Part shown: piece after piece, positions 18,523 to 29,857 of the stretch | How the letters are laid out: every line of letters starts with the position of its first letter | Position numbering within the stretch: the first letter of the stretch is position 1 | NCBI RefSeq assembly: GCF_000264785.1 | Contig: NZ_AFJI01000023.1 | Location: forward strand, 1 to 64,000 | Direction of reading: 5' to 3' | DNA from: Edwardsiella ictaluri ATCC 33202 | GTDB taxonomy: Bacteria > Pseudomonadota > Gammaproteobacteria > Enterobacterales > Enterobacteriaceae | Length of the DNA stretch: 64,000 nucleotides | Position numbers and translations under genes: made by a program | Notes under the pieces: model-generated | Told to the model about the DNA's origin: nothing | Database searches by the model: none | Seen by the model: the letters and a program-made list of their open reading frames with translations, nothing else

Positions 18523-20031
18523 GTGGACATCAAAGACGTAATCGTCATCGGTGGCGGTATTAACGGTGCGGGTATCGCAGCCGATGCTGCCGGTCGCGGG
18601 CTATCGGTTCTGATGTTGGAGGCGCGCGACCTCGCCTGCGCCACTTCGTCGGCCAGCTCGAAGCTGATCCATGGGGGCCTGCGCTATCTCGAACACTATG
18701 AGTTTCGATTGGTGAGCGAGGCTTTGGCGGAGCGTGAGGTGCTGCTGAAGATGGCGCCGCACATCGCCTTTCCGCTGCGCTTTCGCCTGCCGCATCAGCC
18801 GTATTTACGCCCGGCCTGGATGATCCGCGCGGGCCTGTTTCTGTATGATCATCTCGGTAAACGCACCAGCCTGCCGGGCAGCTGCGCCCTGCGCTTCGGC
18901 GCCAGCTCAGTGCTGAAGCCCAGCCTGACGCGTGGCTTTGAGTACTCCGACTGCTGGGTGGACGATGCCCGCTTGGTGGTGCTCAACGCAATGGCGGTGG
19001 TGGAGCGCGGCGGTGAGGTGCGCACGCGCACCGAGGTGACCCGCGCCTGGCGTGAGGAGGGCATATGGGTGGTGGAGGCGTGCGACATCGACAGCGGGGA
19101 GACGCTGACCTGGCGCGCCCGTAGTCTGGTCAATGCCACCGGCCCGTGGGTCAAGCAGTTGTTTGATGACGGACTGCAGCTCAAGTCCCCCTACGGTATC
19201 CGGCTGATCAAGGGGAGCCATATCGTGGTTCCGCGGGTGCATGACCAACCGCAGGCGTATATTTTGCAAAATGAGGATCAGCGCATCGTCTTCGTGATCC
19301 CGTGGCTGGATACGTTCTCCATCATCGGCACCACCGATGTGGAGTATCACGGCGATCCGCGCGCGGTGCAGATTGACGAGGGCGAAATAGACTATCTGCT
19401 TCAGGTCTACAATCGCCACTTTGTGCGCCAGCTGAATCGGCAAGATATCGTCTGGACCTACGCTGGGGTGCGCCCGCTGTGCGACGACGAGTCGGATTCG
19501 CCGCAGGCGATCACCCGTGACTATACGCTGGATATTCACGATAGGGACGGTGTGGCGCCGCTGCTGTCGGTCTTCGGCGGTAAGCTGACCACCTATCGTA
19601 AGCTGGCGGAGCATGCGCTGGAGAAGCTGCGTCCCTACTATCCGCACTGCGGCGATGCCTGGACCAGGGGGGCGGTGCTGCCCGGCGGGGAGATGGGTTG
19701 CGATCGGGACAGCTATGCCGTCGCGCTGCGTCAGCGCCACGACTGGCTGCCTCAGGCGCTGGCGCGCCGCTATGCTCATACCTACGGCGCGCGCAGTGAG
19801 CGGTTAATCGGCTCTGCGGCGTCACTGGCCGGTTTAGGCGAACACTTCGGCCATGGGCTGTATGCGGCGGAGCTCGACTATCTGGCGGCGCACGAGTGGG
19901 TCGCGACGGCAGAGGATGCCCTGTGGCGCCGCACCAAGCTGGGGATGTGGCTGGATGACGCTCAGCGTCAGCGGGTGGCCGAGTGGCTGGCGGCCCGGCG
20001 CCCGGCGGCGGAGACATCGTCGTCTTCCTGA
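18523..20031 (+). CDS. glpD: Aerobic glycerol-3-phosphate dehydrogenase GlpD
   Basis: Membrane-associated FAD enzyme oxidising glycerol-3-phosphate to DHAP and passing electrons to ubiquinone. GTG 18523 is chosen because GGAGGAG lies just upstream and the product (VDIKDVIVIGGGINGAG, read with initiator Met) is 502 residues against 501 in E. coli. FAD-binding GGGINGAG is at residues 10-17; SSKLIHGGLRYLE, ATGPWVKQ and GGKLTTYRKLAEHA are conserved. It is on the same strand as glpEGR, unlike E. coli, where the two units diverge. Confidence 0.97.
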   Translation: MDIKDVIVIGGGINGAGIAADAAGRGLSVLMLEARDLACATSSASSKLIHGGLRYLEHYEFRLVSEALAEREVLLKMAPHIAFPLRFRLPHQPYLRPAWMIRAGLFLYDHLGKRTSLPGSCALRFGASSVLKPSLTRGFEYSDCWVDDARLVVLNAMAVVERGGEVRTRTEVTRAWREEGIWVVEACDIDSGETLTWRARSLVNATGPWVKQLFDDGLQLKSPYGIRLIKGSHIVVPRVHDQPQAYILQNEDQRIVFVIPWLDTFSIIGTTDVEYHGDPRAVQIDEGEIDYLLQVYNRHFVRQLNRQDIVWTYAGVRPLCDDESDSPQAITRDYTLDIHDRDGVAPLLSVFGGKLTTYRKLAEHALEKLRPYYPHCGDAWTRGAVLPGGEMGCDRDSYAVALRQRHDWLPQALARRYAHTYGARSERLIGSAASLAGLGEHFGHGLYAAELDYLAAHEWVATAEDALWRRTKLGMWLDDAQRQRVAEWLAARRPAAETSSSS

Positions 20032-20065
20032 AAATAGCCAAGGCCCCCTGCGGGAGGCCTTGGCT
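20031..20065 (-). terminator. Terminator of the glycogen operon (after glgP)
   Basis: AGCCAAGGCC (20036-20045) and GGCCTTGGCT (20056-20065) form a 10-bp stem extended by CCC/GGG. On the minus strand the stem is followed by ATTTTC, placing the U-tract after glgP. It could also hinder readthrough from glpD. Confidence 0.75.
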
Positions 20066-20076
20066 CGCTGGGCCAC

Positions 20077-22527
20077 TCAGAGCTTGACCGGTTTGATCTG
20101 CCAGATCTCGTCGGCATACTCACGAATGGTGCGGTCTGACGAGAAATACCCCATGTTGGCGATATTCTGCAGCGCCTTACGCGCCCACTCGTCGGGGTGG
20201 GCGTACACCTCATCCACCTGATCCTGCATATCGACATAGCTGCGGTAGTCCGCCAGCAGCTGATAGTGATCGCCAAAGTTAATCAGCGCATCAAACAGAC
20301 TGGCGTAGCGCCGCGGCTCCTCTGGGCAAAACAGCCCGGAGGCTATCTGGTTCAGCACCTGGTTCAACTCCGGATCGCGCTCGTAGTAGTCGCGTGGGTT
20401 ATAGCCGTTACGCCGCAGCGCCTCCACCTCCCCGGTAGTATTGCCGAAGATAAATATATTTGCGGCGCCGACCTGCTCGCGGATCTCAACGTTGGCGCCG
20501 TCCAGGGTACCGATAGTCAGCGCGCCGTTAAGGGCGAACTTCATATTGCTGGTGCCGGAGGCCTCGGTGCCGGCGGTCGAGATCTGCTCTGACAGATCGG
20601 CCGCTGGAATGATCAGCTGCGCCAGGCTGACGCTGTAGTTGGGGATGAAAACGACCTTCAGCTGACCGCCCAGCCGCTCGTCGGCGTTGATCACCCTGGC
20701 GACGTCGTTGATCAGGCGGATGATCAGCTTGGCATTGTAGTAGGCGGAGGCCGCCTTACCGGCGAAGATTTTCACCCGTGGCACCCGCTCCGCGTCCGGC
20801 TCCTGCAGGATACGGTTATACAGCGTAATGATGTGCAGCACGTTGAGCAGCTGGCGCTTATATTCGTGAATGCGTTTGACCTGGACGTCAAACAGCGCCT
20901 TGGGATTAATCACCGTATTCAGGTGTTGTGCGACGTACATCGCCAGCTGGCGTTTATTGTGTTGCTTGGCCAGTTGAATTTCGCGGATAAAGGTGGGGTA
21001 GTCGGCGTGCGGTAGCAGCTCGCTGAGCATGCTCAGATCGGTGCGCCAGCGCTGCCCGATAGCGCCGTCCAGCACCTTTGACAGGGACTGATTGGCCAGC
21101 GCCAGCCAGCGACGGGGGGTTATCCCGTTGGTTTTGTTACAGAAGCGCCCAGGGAACAGGCGGGCGAAGTCGGCGAACAGTGAGGTCACCATCAGCTCTG
21201 AGTGCAGCTTGGAGACGCCGTTGACCTTGTGGCTGGCAACCACCGCCAGCCAGGCCATACGCACCTGACGGCCGTTGCTCTCATCGATGATCGACACCCG
21301 GCGCAGCAGGGCATCGTCGTCGGGGTAGGCGCTCTGCACCTCCTTGAGAAAGTGGTCGTTGATCTCAAAAATGATCTGCAGATGGCGCGGCAGAATACGT
21401 CCCAGCATATCCACCGGCCAGGTTTCCAGCGCCTCGCTCATCAGGGTGTGGTTGGTATAGGAGAAGATCTGCATGACGGCCTGCCAGGACTGCTCCCAGT
21501 CGTAGTGATGCTCGTCGATCAGCAGGCGCATCAGCTCCGGAATGGAGAGCACCGGATGGGTGTCATTCAGGTGGATGGCCACCTTGTCTGCCAGGTTATC
21601 CAGCCGATGGTGGGTGAGCAGATGACGGCTGATGATGTCCTGCACTGTCGCCGAGACCAGAAAGTACTCCTGGCGCAGACGCAGCTCGCGCCCGCAGTAG
21701 GTCGAGTCGTCCGGGTAGAGTACACGCGATACGTTTTCCGAATGGTTTTTATCCTCAACGGCGGCAAAGTAATCGCCCTGGTTGAATTTACCCAGGTTAA
21801 TCTCGCTGCTGGCACGCGCCGACCACAGACGCAGGGTATTGGTCGTGCAGATATCAAAGCCGGGGATTATCTGATCGTAGGCCAGCGCCAGAACCTCTTC
21901 GGTCTCCAGCCAGCGGCTGCGGTTGCCCTCCTGCTGGATGCGGCCGCCAAAGCGAACCCGGTAGCGGGTATTGTGGCGGACGAACTCCCAGGCGTTACCA
22001 TACTCCAGCCAGTTGTCCGGTGATTCGGCCTGCCGCCCGTTGACGATATTCTGTTTGAACATGCCATATTCATAGCGGATGCCATAGCCGTTGGCCGGCA
22101 GCCCCTGGGTCGCCATCGAATCCAGGAAGCAGGCCGCCAGTCGCCCCAGACCGCCGTTGCCAAGCCCCGGGTCCAGCTCCTCGTTCAGCAGCTCATCCAG
22201 ATCGATGCCCATTTCATCGAGTGCTTTTTTGGTTTCGTCATACACGCCGATAGCCATCAGGGCGTTGGAGAGGGTGCGTCCCAGCAGGAACTCCATCGAA
22301 AGGTAGTAGACCTGGCGCAGATCCTGCGAGTATTGGGCGCGAACCGAGCGCAGCCAGCATTCAACGATACGGTCGCGAACGGCGAACAGGGTCGCATTCA
22401 GCCAGTCGTGCTGGTTGGCGACGGAGGGATCCTTGCCGACGGTAAACATCAGCTTATAGGCAATAGAGTGTTTGAGCGCCTCAACGCTGATCACGGGGGA
22501 CGTATAGTTAAAGGGTGAGTTAATCAT
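20077..22527 (-). CDS. glgP: Glycogen phosphorylase GlgP
   Basis: Releases glucose-1-phosphate from glycogen chain ends. 816 residues from ATG 22527 (E. coli 815); the start is set by the [21 protein letters not shown] alignment. The PLP-binding segment [20 protein letters not shown] contains the cofactor lysine, and [14 protein letters not shown] [19 protein letters not shown] and [11 protein letters not shown] are conserved. Last gene of the six-gene glg operon, 145 nt after glgA; that gap may hold an internal promoter or processing site. Confidence 0.97.
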   Translation of the reverse strand: MINSPFNYTSPVISVEALKHSIAYKLMFTVGKDPSVANQHDWLNATLFAVRDRIVECWLRSVRAQYSQDLRQVYYLSMEFLLGRTLSNALMAIGVYDETKKALDEMGIDLDELLNEELDPGLGNGGLGRLAACFLDSMATQGLPANGYGIRYEYGMFKQNIVNGRQAESPDNWLEYGNAWEFVRHNTRYRVRFGGRIQQEGNRSRWLETEEVLALAYDQIIPGFDICTTNTLRLWSARASSEINLGKFNQGDYFAAVEDKNHSENVSRVLYPDDSTYCGRELRLRQEYFLVSATVQDIISRHLLTHHRLDNLADKVAIHLNDTHPVLSIPELMRLLIDEHHYDWEQSWQAVMQIFSYTNHTLMSEALETWPVDMLGRILPRHLQIIFEINDHFLKEVQSAYPDDDALLRRVSIIDESNGRQVRMAWLAVVASHKVNGVSKLHSELMVTSLFADFARLFPGRFCNKTNGITPRRWLALANQSLSKVLDGAIGQRWRTDLSMLSELLPHADYPTFIREIQLAKQHNKRQLAMYVAQHLNTVINPKALFDVQVKRIHEYKRQLLNVLHIITLYNRILQEPDAERVPRVKIFAGKAASAYYNAKLIIRLINDVARVINADERLGGQLKVVFIPNYSVSLAQLIIPAADLSEQISTAGTEASGTSNMKFALNGALTIGTLDGANVEIREQVGAANIFIFGNTTGEVEALRRNGYNPRDYYERDPELNQVLNQIASGLFCPEEPRRYASLFDALINFGDHYQLLADYRSYVDMQDQVDEVYAHPDEWARKALQNIANMGYFSSDRTIREYADEIWQIKPVKL

Positions 22528-22672
22528 GACAGCTCCCGATCCTCGGTGCCGGGCCATGCCCGGTTATGGTAGTACGGCGTTGGCCCCTGCGCATATCCAT
22601 GTGCTGCCAGGGGTTGTTCCGCCAGAGGGCCGACCTGCGCCGGCCTGCATCGTATGGCCGCGTAGGCACTGC

Positions 22673-24106
22673 CTACAGTAGTCGGCGGTACAGCGCCAGA
22701 TAGTGTTCGGCGGCCAGATCCCAGCCGAATGACTGCGCCATTGCCTGCCGTTGCACGTAGCGCCACAGGGTTGGACGGCCCCACAATACCAGCGCCCGAC
22801 GGATAGCGCGGGCGAGGTCAGCGGCGTTGGCGTCATGAAAGACAAAGCCGGTGGCGCTGCCGTCGGCCAGATTTTCCAGCGCGCAGTCGTTGACCGTGTC
22901 GGCCAGGCCGCCGGTGTGACGCACCAGCGGCAGAGAGCCGTATTTAAGGCCGTACAGCTGGGTCAGCCCACAGGGCTCAAAGCGGCTTGGTACCACGATC
23001 ACGTCGGCACCGGCCATGATGCGGTGCGAGAAGGCCTCGTGGTAGCCGATCTGGACACCAACCTGGCCGGGGTGCTCCGCGGCGACAGCCAGAAACGCCT
23101 CCTGCAGCTGGGCATCGCCGGCGCCGAGCAGTGCCAGCTGAGCGCCGCCCTCCAGTAGCGTAGGCAGCGCCGCCAGTAGCAGATCAAGCCCTTTCTGATC
23201 GGTGAGGCGGCTGACCACGGCGAACAGCGGTTTGTCAGCGTTAACCTCCAGCCCCATGGCCGTCTGCAGGTGCAGTTTGTTCTCGGCCTTATCGCGCAGC
23301 GTCTCCCGTCGGTAGGTGCGGGCGATCAGTGCGTCGCTGGCCGGGTTCCAAATGGTATCGTCCACGCCGTTGAGTATCCCGCTCAGGGTGCCCTCCCGGG
23401 CGCGCCACTGCAACAGCCCTTCCATGCCATAGGCAAACTCGGGGTGCGTTATCTCCTGCGCATAGGTTGGGCTGACGGTGGTGACGTGGTCGGCATAGTA
23501 CAGGCCGGCCTTCATGAAGGAGATTTGGCCGTGAAACTCCAGTCCGTAAATTTGGAAGAAGTGATGGGGCAGGGCCAACTCATCCAGATGGCGGGCGTTG
23601 AACAGCCCCTGATAGGCCAGATTGTGAACGGTGAAGACCGAGCGGGCAGGGTTGCCGCGCGCCGCCAGGTAGGCACACGCCAGACCGGCATGCCAGTCGT
23701 GGGCGTGCACCACCTGCGGACGCCAGAAGGGATCGCAGTTACAGGCCAACTCGGCAGCGATCCAGCCGAGCAGCGCAAAGCGCAGGTGGTTATCTCCATA
23801 GGCGTTCTGCCACTGATCGTGGTAGGGGCTACCGGGGCGCTGATACAGATGGGGCGCGTCGATCAGGTAGACTCCGACGCCGCGGTAGACGCCGTAGCGC
23901 AGGGTTACCCGTCCGGCGAAGGTGTCCAGGGTGGCCACTTCATCGCTGTCCGGGAGCCCGGCACAGATGGCCGGGAACCCCGGCACCAGTACGCGTACGT
24001 TGGCACCCTGGGCTATCTGGGCGGAGGGCATTGCGCCGACCACATCGGCCAGACCGCCGGTTTTCAGCAGCGGGAAAAGTTCAGAACACACGTGTAAGAC
24101 GTACAT
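22673..24106 (-). CDS. glgA: Glycogen synthase GlgA
   Basis: GT5 glycosyltransferase that adds glucose from ADP-glucose to the growing alpha-1,4 chain. 477 residues, exactly the E. coli length. The N-terminal ADP-glucose loop [13 protein letters not shown] and the C-terminal [20 protein letters not shown] motif are intact. AGGAG precedes the ATG, 41 nt after glgC. Confidence 0.97.
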   Translation of the reverse strand: MYVLHVCSELFPLLKTGGLADVVGAMPSAQIAQGANVRVLVPGFPAICAGLPDSDEVATLDTFAGRVTLRYGVYRGVGVYLIDAPHLYQRPGSPYHDQWQNAYGDNHLRFALLGWIAAELACNCDPFWRPQVVHAHDWHAGLACAYLAARGNPARSVFTVHNLAYQGLFNARHLDELALPHHFFQIYGLEFHGQISFMKAGLYYADHVTTVSPTYAQEITHPEFAYGMEGLLQWRAREGTLSGILNGVDDTIWNPASDALIARTYRRETLRDKAENKLHLQTAMGLEVNADKPLFAVVSRLTDQKGLDLLLAALPTLLEGGAQLALLGAGDAQLQEAFLAVAAEHPGQVGVQIGYHEAFSHRIMAGADVIVVPSRFEPCGLTQLYGLKYGSLPLVRHTGGLADTVNDCALENLADGSATGFVFHDANAADLARAIRRALVLWGRPTLWRYVQRQAMAQSFGWDLAAEHYLALYRRLL

Positions 24107-24147
24107 TATTGCTCCTGTGCCCGCGGCCGGTCAGACCGCAGGGGTGA

Positions 24148-25428
24148 TTACAGACGCGCAAGCATTTCACGCGTTACCAATACGATGCCGCTTTCTGAAC
24201 GGTAAAAACGGCGGCTGTCCTCTTCGGCGTTTTCACCGATGACCATGCCCTCCGGCAGATGGCAGGCGCGATCGACGATGCAGCGCCGCAGCCGACAGGA
24301 GCGTCCGATATAGACATCCGGCAGCAGCACGGAGGAGTCGATGGTGCAGAAGGAGTTGATGCGAACGCGCGGGAACAGCACGGAGTGCACCACGACCGAG
24401 CCGGAGATGATGCAGCCACCGGAGACCAGCGAGTTCATGGTCATGCCGTGGCTACCCGAGCGGTCCTGAACAAACTTGGCTGGCGGCAGGGATTCCATAT
24501 GGGTACGGATCGGCCAATGGTTATCGTACATATCCAGCTCCGGGGTGACCGACGCCAGATCGAGGTTGGCCCGCCAGTAGGCGTCCAGAGTACCGACATC
24601 GCGCCAGTAGGGCGGGGTATCGGCGTTCCCGCTGGTGACGCAGGAGAGCGTAAACGGGTGCGCCCAGGCTCGGCCCTGTGCGGTGGCCTTGGGGATCAGA
24701 TCCTGGCCGAAGTCGTGGCAGGAGCCAGGGGTATGGATATCCTCCTCCAGCAGCTGGAACAGGTAGTTGGCGTTGAACACATAGATCCCCATGCTGGCCA
24801 GGGACATTTCGGGATCACCCGGCATGCCTGGCGGTTGGGCCGGTTTTTCTAAAAAATTAAGGATGCGGTGATCGTCGCTGACCTCCATCACCCCAAAGGC
24901 GTTGGCCTCGGCACGTGGCACCGGGATACAGGCGACGGTGCAGCCTGCGCCGTTTTCCACGTGGTCGAGCAGCATGCGCGAGTAGTCCATCTTGTAAATA
25001 TGATCACCGGCCAGGATCACCACGTAGTCCGCCTGATAACGGCGGATGATGTCCAGGTTTTGGTAGACGGCGTCGGCGGTACCGCGATACCAGGTTTCCG
25101 AGGCATCGCGCTGCTGGGCCGGCAGCAGATCGACAAACTCGTTCATGGATTCATTGAGGATCGACCAGCCGCGCTGAATATGCTGTACCAGTGTGTGGGA
25201 GTGGTATTGGGTGATCACTCCGATACGCCGAATACCGGAGTTGATACAGTTAGAGAGTGCAAAGTCGATGATGCGGAACTTCCCGCCAAAGTGGACCGCC
25301 GGTTTGGCGCGGGTTTTGGTGAGATCTTTCAGGCGCGAGCCACGGCCACCGGCCAGGATCAGCGCAACGGACTGCTGCGGCAGCTGGCGGGCCAACATCA
25401 GTTTATTTTGATTGTCTGATTTCACCAT
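24148..25428 (-). CDS. glgC: Glucose-1-phosphate adenylyltransferase GlgC (canonical copy)
   Basis: Makes ADP-glucose from ATP and glucose-1-phosphate, the committed step of glycogen synthesis. 426 residues with the pyrophosphorylase signature [28 protein letters not shown], the FLEKPAQPP substrate loop and the left-handed beta-helix C-terminus ([18 protein letters not shown]). It is clearly the closer of the two copies to E. coli GlgC. By my recalled numbering the activator lysine K39 of E. coli (TNKRAKPA) is Thr here (TKTRAKPA), with Lys one position earlier. Confidence 0.96.
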   Translation of the reverse strand: MVKSDNQNKLMLARQLPQQSVALILAGGRGSRLKDLTKTRAKPAVHFGGKFRIIDFALSNCINSGIRRIGVITQYHSHTLVQHIQRGWSILNESMNEFVDLLPAQQRDASETWYRGTADAVYQNLDIIRRYQADYVVILAGDHIYKMDYSRMLLDHVENGAGCTVACIPVPRAEANAFGVMEVSDDHRILNFLEKPAQPPGMPGDPEMSLASMGIYVFNANYLFQLLEEDIHTPGSCHDFGQDLIPKATAQGRAWAHPFTLSCVTSGNADTPPYWRDVGTLDAYWRANLDLASVTPELDMYDNHWPIRTHMESLPPAKFVQDRSGSHGMTMNSLVSGGCIISGSVVVHSVLFPRVRINSFCTIDSSVLLPDVYIGRSCRLRRCIVDRACHLPEGMVIGENAEEDSRRFYRSESGIVLVTREMLARL

Positions 25429-25482
25429 TTCCGACTCCTTATAAAAGGCCGCTCACACCGTCAGGGGCGCAGCGTCAGCGCG

Positions 25483-27462
25483 CTAAATGCGCATAAAGAG
25501 ACAGCAGCTGCGTGCCGCAAGATGCTGGTATCCGCCCTGCATGTCTTCCCGTAATACGGCAAACGGCGGCGGAATATGCCAGTCGCCCGGCGGCAGGACG
25601 ATCGCCTGCGCCTGTGGCCCGCCGTTGATCACTAATAGCCACTGCTCCGCCATCTGGATCTGCAGCGCTACGGGGGGTACCGCCTGCCACTGAGCCTCCG
25701 TCATGGGTTGGGCATCGGCATTCAGCCAGCGTACGCTGCCATCGTTCTCGTTCCACCAGCGATTGTCGGTCAGTGCAGCGATACGGCGGCGCAGGTGGAT
25801 CAGCTGAGCGGTAAACTGCAGCAGCCCCTCGTCGGCCTGGCTCCAGTCGAGCCAGGTGATAGGGTTATCCTGGCAGTAGGCGTTATTGTTGCCCTGCTGG
25901 CTATGGCCGATCTCATCCCCGGCCAGCAGCATTGGCGTCCCCTGCGCCAGCAGCAGCGTGGTGAGCAGCGACCGGGCGCTGGCCTGGCGCCGCGCGTGGA
26001 TCTCATCCTCGGCGTCAATACCTTCTACGCCATGATTGTGGCTGTAATTGTGGGTATTACCGTCGCGGTTGTTCTCCCCGTTGGCCCGGTTATGACGCTG
26101 GCTGTAGCTGAGCAGGTCGCGCAGGGTAAATCCGTCGTGGCAGGTAATATGGTTAATACTGGAGGAGGGCGTGCGGCCGTGATGACGAAACAGGTCGCTG
26201 GAGGCGGCGAAACGGGTGGCAAAGAGACCGTTGGGCAGATCGCTCTGCAGCCAGAAACGGCGCATGTCATCGCGGAAGCGATCGTTCCACTCGGCGAAGT
26301 ATTGGGGGAAATGACCCAGTTGGTAGCCGTTCGGACCGATATCCCAGGGCTCTGCAATAAATTTAACCCGCGCCAGCACCGGATCCTGGGCGATGGCGAT
26401 AAACAGGGGGGAGTGGCGGACAAAGTCCGGCGTCCGCCCCAGTACCGTCCCCAGATCGAAGCGGAACCCATCAACGTGGCAGGTCTCCACCCAGTAGCGC
26501 AGGCAATCCATGACCCACTGCACGCTGTGGGTCTTGGTCAGTCGCAGGGTATTGCCGCAGCCGCTCCAGTTTTCCAATGCACCCTGCCCGTTGCACCAGT
26601 AGTAGCTGCGGTTGTCGATGCCGCGCAGCGAGACCAGCGGCCCGTGTTCGTCCAGCTCCGCGGTGTGGTTAAACACCACGTCGAGTATCACCTCGATCCC
26701 CGCACGGTGCAGGGCATTGACGGCAGCGCAGAATTCGCTCAGTGGCGTGGTACCGGGGCGCCCGGAGTGGTATCGCGGTTCAATGGCGAAAGGGGCCAGT
26801 ACGTTGTACCCCCAGTAGTTGCTTAGCCCCAGTCGCTGTAAACGGGGCTCATCCGCATGTAGCTGGATGGGAAGCAGCTCCAGGGCGGTGATCCCCAGAC
26901 GGGCGTAATGCTCCAGCATGACAGGGTGGGCCAGTGCTGCGTAGCTGCCGCGCAGATCCGGTGGGATACCGGGGTGCTGCCGGGTCAGGCCGCGGACGTG
27001 GGCCTCATAGATAACCGTGCTACCCCAGGGCGTATCGGGCGGCACATCCTCCTGCCAGGCATACTGTTCGTCGCTGACGATGCAGCGTGGCAGCAGGTCA
27101 CGGTTGTCATGCCAGTCCGGATCGTTCAGGCCGCCGCACAGGCGGTCGTCCGCCGACAGCGTGTGGCTCAGCGCCCGCGCATAGGGGTCCAGTACCATCT
27201 TAGCCGGGTTAAAACGCAGCCCTTTTCCCGGCTGCCAGGGGCCATATACGCGGTAGGCATACTTCAGCCCGGCGTGTCCGCCGGGCAGTAGGCCATGCCA
27301 AATATCGCCGCTGCGCGCTGGCAGCTCATAGGACTGTTGATGGCCGTCCCTATCGGACAGGCACAGCTCTATGCGCTGCGCGTGCGCCGAGTAGATGGCG
27401 AAATTGACCCCCTGTGGCGTCAGATGCGCGCCCAGCGGATAGGGTTTACCCGGCCTGAGCAT
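25483..27462 (-). CDS. glgX: Glycogen debranching enzyme GlgX
   Basis: GH13 isoamylase-type enzyme removing maltotetraosyl side chains left by phosphorylase. ATG 27462 gives 659 residues (E. coli 657) beginning [16 protein letters not shown] 27477 is an in-frame alternative adding five residues. A CBM48-like N-domain is followed by the GH13 barrel: nucleophile Asp in [11 protein letters not shown], acid Glu in IAEPWDI and Asp in CHDGFTLRD. The start overlaps the end of glgB, indicating translational coupling. Confidence 0.95.
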   Translation of the reverse strand: MLRPGKPYPLGAHLTPQGVNFAIYSAHAQRIELCLSDRDGHQQSYELPARSGDIWHGLLPGGHAGLKYAYRVYGPWQPGKGLRFNPAKMVLDPYARALSHTLSADDRLCGGLNDPDWHDNRDLLPRCIVSDEQYAWQEDVPPDTPWGSTVIYEAHVRGLTRQHPGIPPDLRGSYAALAHPVMLEHYARLGITALELLPIQLHADEPRLQRLGLSNYWGYNVLAPFAIEPRYHSGRPGTTPLSEFCAAVNALHRAGIEVILDVVFNHTAELDEHGPLVSLRGIDNRSYYWCNGQGALENWSGCGNTLRLTKTHSVQWVMDCLRYWVETCHVDGFRFDLGTVLGRTPDFVRHSPLFIAIAQDPVLARVKFIAEPWDIGPNGYQLGHFPQYFAEWNDRFRDDMRRFWLQSDLPNGLFATRFAASSDLFRHHGRTPSSSINHITCHDGFTLRDLLSYSQRHNRANGENNRDGNTHNYSHNHGVEGIDAEDEIHARRQASARSLLTTLLLAQGTPMLLAGDEIGHSQQGNNNAYCQDNPITWLDWSQADEGLLQFTAQLIHLRRRIAALTDNRWWNENDGSVRWLNADAQPMTEAQWQAVPPVALQIQMAEQWLLVINGGPQAQAIVLPPGDWHIPPPFAVLREDMQGGYQHLAARSCCLFMRI

Positions 27463-29656
27463 CGTCTCCGTCCCCATTGTCCAGACACAGATAGAGCGTT
27501 GACAGCGGCGGCAGGGTCAGTTGGATGGAGTACTCACAGCCGTGGCTGCCCACCGCCTCGCTGAGCACGCCGCCCTGATTGCCGCTGTTGCTGCCGTGGT
27601 AGTGGCTGGAGTCAGTATTGAGAATTTCGCGGTAGCGCCCCGGCAGATCGACGCCGATACGGTAATGGTGACGGGGGACCGGCGTAAAGTTACTGACCAC
27701 CAGCACCTCGTTGCCCATATCATCGCGGCGGACAAAGGCGAAGACTGAGTTCTGATCGTCATCGACCACCCGCCAGCGAAAGCCGCGCGCGTCGCAATCC
27801 CAACGGTGCAGGGCACCGCAGCTGCGATAACAGAGGTTCAGATCCCGTACCAGCCGCTGTACGCCGTGGTGCCAGTTGTCTTCGCCCTCCAGCAGGTGCC
27901 AGTCCAGGCTGGACTCGTTGTTCCATTCGCGCCCCTGGGCAAACTCCCCGCCCATAAACAGCAGTTTTTTGCCGGGATGTGCCCACATAAAGCCGTAGTA
28001 GGCGCGCAGGTTGGCGAATTTCTGCCAGGCATCACCGGGCATTTTATCCAACAGCGAGCCCTTGCCGTGCACGACTTCGTCGTGAGAGAGGGCCAACACA
28101 AAATTTTCGCTCCAGGCATACAGCAGGCCGAAGGTCATCAGATTGTGGTGATATTTACGATAGACCGGATCGTGCTTCATGTAGTTGAGGGTGTCGTGCA
28201 TCCAGCCCATATTCCACTTGAAGTGGAAGCCCAGGCCGCCATCGTCCGGTGGCAGGGTGACGCCGGAAAAGTCAGTGGACTCTTCAGCCATACAGACGCT
28301 GCCGGGGTGTTGCTCTCCCAGAGTTCTGTTGGTATAGCGCAGGAACTCGATGGCCTCCAAATTCTGGTTTCCGCCGTGGCAGTTGGGAACCCATTCGCCC
28401 GCGGCGCGGCTGTAGTCGCGGTAGACCATCGAGGCCACGGCGTCGACGCGCAGGCCGTCGATGCCATAGCGCTCCTGCCAGAATAGGGCGTTGCCCGCCA
28501 GGAAGTTACGTACTTCATAGCGGCCATAGTTGTAGATCAGGGTATTCCAGTCTTGATGGAAGCCTTCGCGCGGATCGGCGTATTCATACAGCGCCGTACC
28601 GTCGAAGTTAGCCAGCCCCCACTCGTCGCTGGGAAAGTGGCCGGGAACCCAGTCGAGCAGGACATTGATCCCGGCGGCGTGGGCGGCATCGATAAATTCG
28701 CGGAACTCCTGCGGAGTACCGTAGCGCCGGGTCGGGGCGTATAACCCCAGCGGCTGATAGCCCCAGGAGCCGTCGAAGGGATGTTCATTGATCGGCAGCA
28801 GCTCAATATGGGTAAACCCCATCTCTTTGACGTAGGGGATGAGCTGCTCGGCCATCTCCCGGTAGCTCAGCCAGTAGCCATTGTCGCTGTGGCGACGCCA
28901 GGAGCCGAGGTGTACCTCATAGATGGAGATCGGAGCACTGAAGCCATTGGCGGCACTGCGTTGGGCGCTGATGGCGCTTTTCTCCGGCAGCGGAGCGACC
29001 AGCGAGGCGGTATCCGGCCGCATCTGGGCCTCAAAGGCATAGGGGTCAGCTTTCAGTACCCGCTCGCCGCGGGCGTCGATCAGCTCAAACTTGTACAGCT
29101 CCCCGGCCTCTATGCCGGGGATGAACAGCTCCCAGATACCGCTTTCCCGGCGCAGGCGCATCGGGTGGCGGCGTCCGTCCCAGGCATTAAAGTTGCCGAC
29201 TACGGAGACGCGCTGGGCGTTGGGTGCCCAGACGGCGAAACTGACGCCGCGGATATCGGCCAGTTGGGTCAGGTGGGCGCCCAATCGTTCATAGGGACGC
29301 AGATGGGTCCCCTCTTTGAGCAGCCAGTTATCGATTTCACCTAACAATGGCCCGAAACGGTAGGGATCTTCCAGCAGCTGCTGATGATTATCCCAGGTGA
29401 CGCGCAGCAGATAAGGGAAGGGATTCTTACGCCGCGGTACCAGACCGCAGAAGAAACCGCCCTCATGGATGCGCTCCAGCGTGACCAGCGTGCGCCCGTT
29501 TTTACGGTCGACCACCTGTACCGATTCTGCCTCGGGCATCAGCGCCCGCACGGCCAGCCCTTTGGCTGTCGTATGCATCCCCAGCAAAGCGAAGGGATCG
29601 GCGCACTGGCCGGCGAGCAGTTGTTGGATCTTGTGAGTGCTGGGAAGTACAGACAT
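27446..29656 (-). CDS. glgB: 1,4-alpha-glucan branching enzyme GlgB
   Basis: Introduces alpha-1,6 branches into glycogen. 736 residues (E. coli 728), with the two N-terminal carbohydrate-binding domains (about residues 1-220) and a GH13 barrel: nucleophile Asp in [10 protein letters not shown], acid Glu in MAEESTDF, stabiliser Asp in [18 protein letters not shown] precedes the ATG. Second gene of the operon, about 200 nt after glgC2. Confidence 0.97.
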   Translation of the reverse strand: MSVLPSTHKIQQLLAGQCADPFALLGMHTTAKGLAVRALMPEAESVQVVDRKNGRTLVTLERIHEGGFFCGLVPRRKNPFPYLLRVTWDNHQQLLEDPYRFGPLLGEIDNWLLKEGTHLRPYERLGAHLTQLADIRGVSFAVWAPNAQRVSVVGNFNAWDGRRHPMRLRRESGIWELFIPGIEAGELYKFELIDARGERVLKADPYAFEAQMRPDTASLVAPLPEKSAISAQRSAANGFSAPISIYEVHLGSWRRHSDNGYWLSYREMAEQLIPYVKEMGFTHIELLPINEHPFDGSWGYQPLGLYAPTRRYGTPQEFREFIDAAHAAGINVLLDWVPGHFPSDEWGLANFDGTALYEYADPREGFHQDWNTLIYNYGRYEVRNFLAGNALFWQERYGIDGLRVDAVASMVYRDYSRAAGEWVPNCHGGNQNLEAIEFLRYTNRTLGEQHPGSVCMAEESTDFSGVTLPPDDGGLGFHFKWNMGWMHDTLNYMKHDPVYRKYHHNLMTFGLLYAWSENFVLALSHDEVVHGKGSLLDKMPGDAWQKFANLRAYYGFMWAHPGKKLLFMGGEFAQGREWNNESSLDWHLLEGEDNWHHGVQRLVRDLNLCYRSCGALHRWDCDARGFRWRVVDDDQNSVFAFVRRDDMGNEVLVVSNFTPVPRHHYRIGVDLPGRYREILNTDSSHYHGSNSGNQGGVLSEAVGSHGCEYSIQLTLPPLSTLYLCLDNGDGDDAQAG

Positions 29657-29857
29657 GGCATTCTTCCTTTAATTGACGGCAGGGGAAGGGGTGCATCCTC
29701 ATGCCGGCCATTCAGTCTGGGCGCTGACAGGGTGTGTCGGTACCCTGCAGCGCACAGATGGTTTCCTTAATACGCGATGACGGGCTTTTGCCGCCGCGAC
29801 CATGGTTAAGCATAGTCAGCTTTGGGCGGAAAATAACGCCCGGCATACTTTTTGCCG

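Noticed and set aside
25708..26826. 372-residue plus-strand frame opposite glgX
   Set aside because: Shadow of glgX coding sequence; low-complexity Gly/Val/Gln composition.
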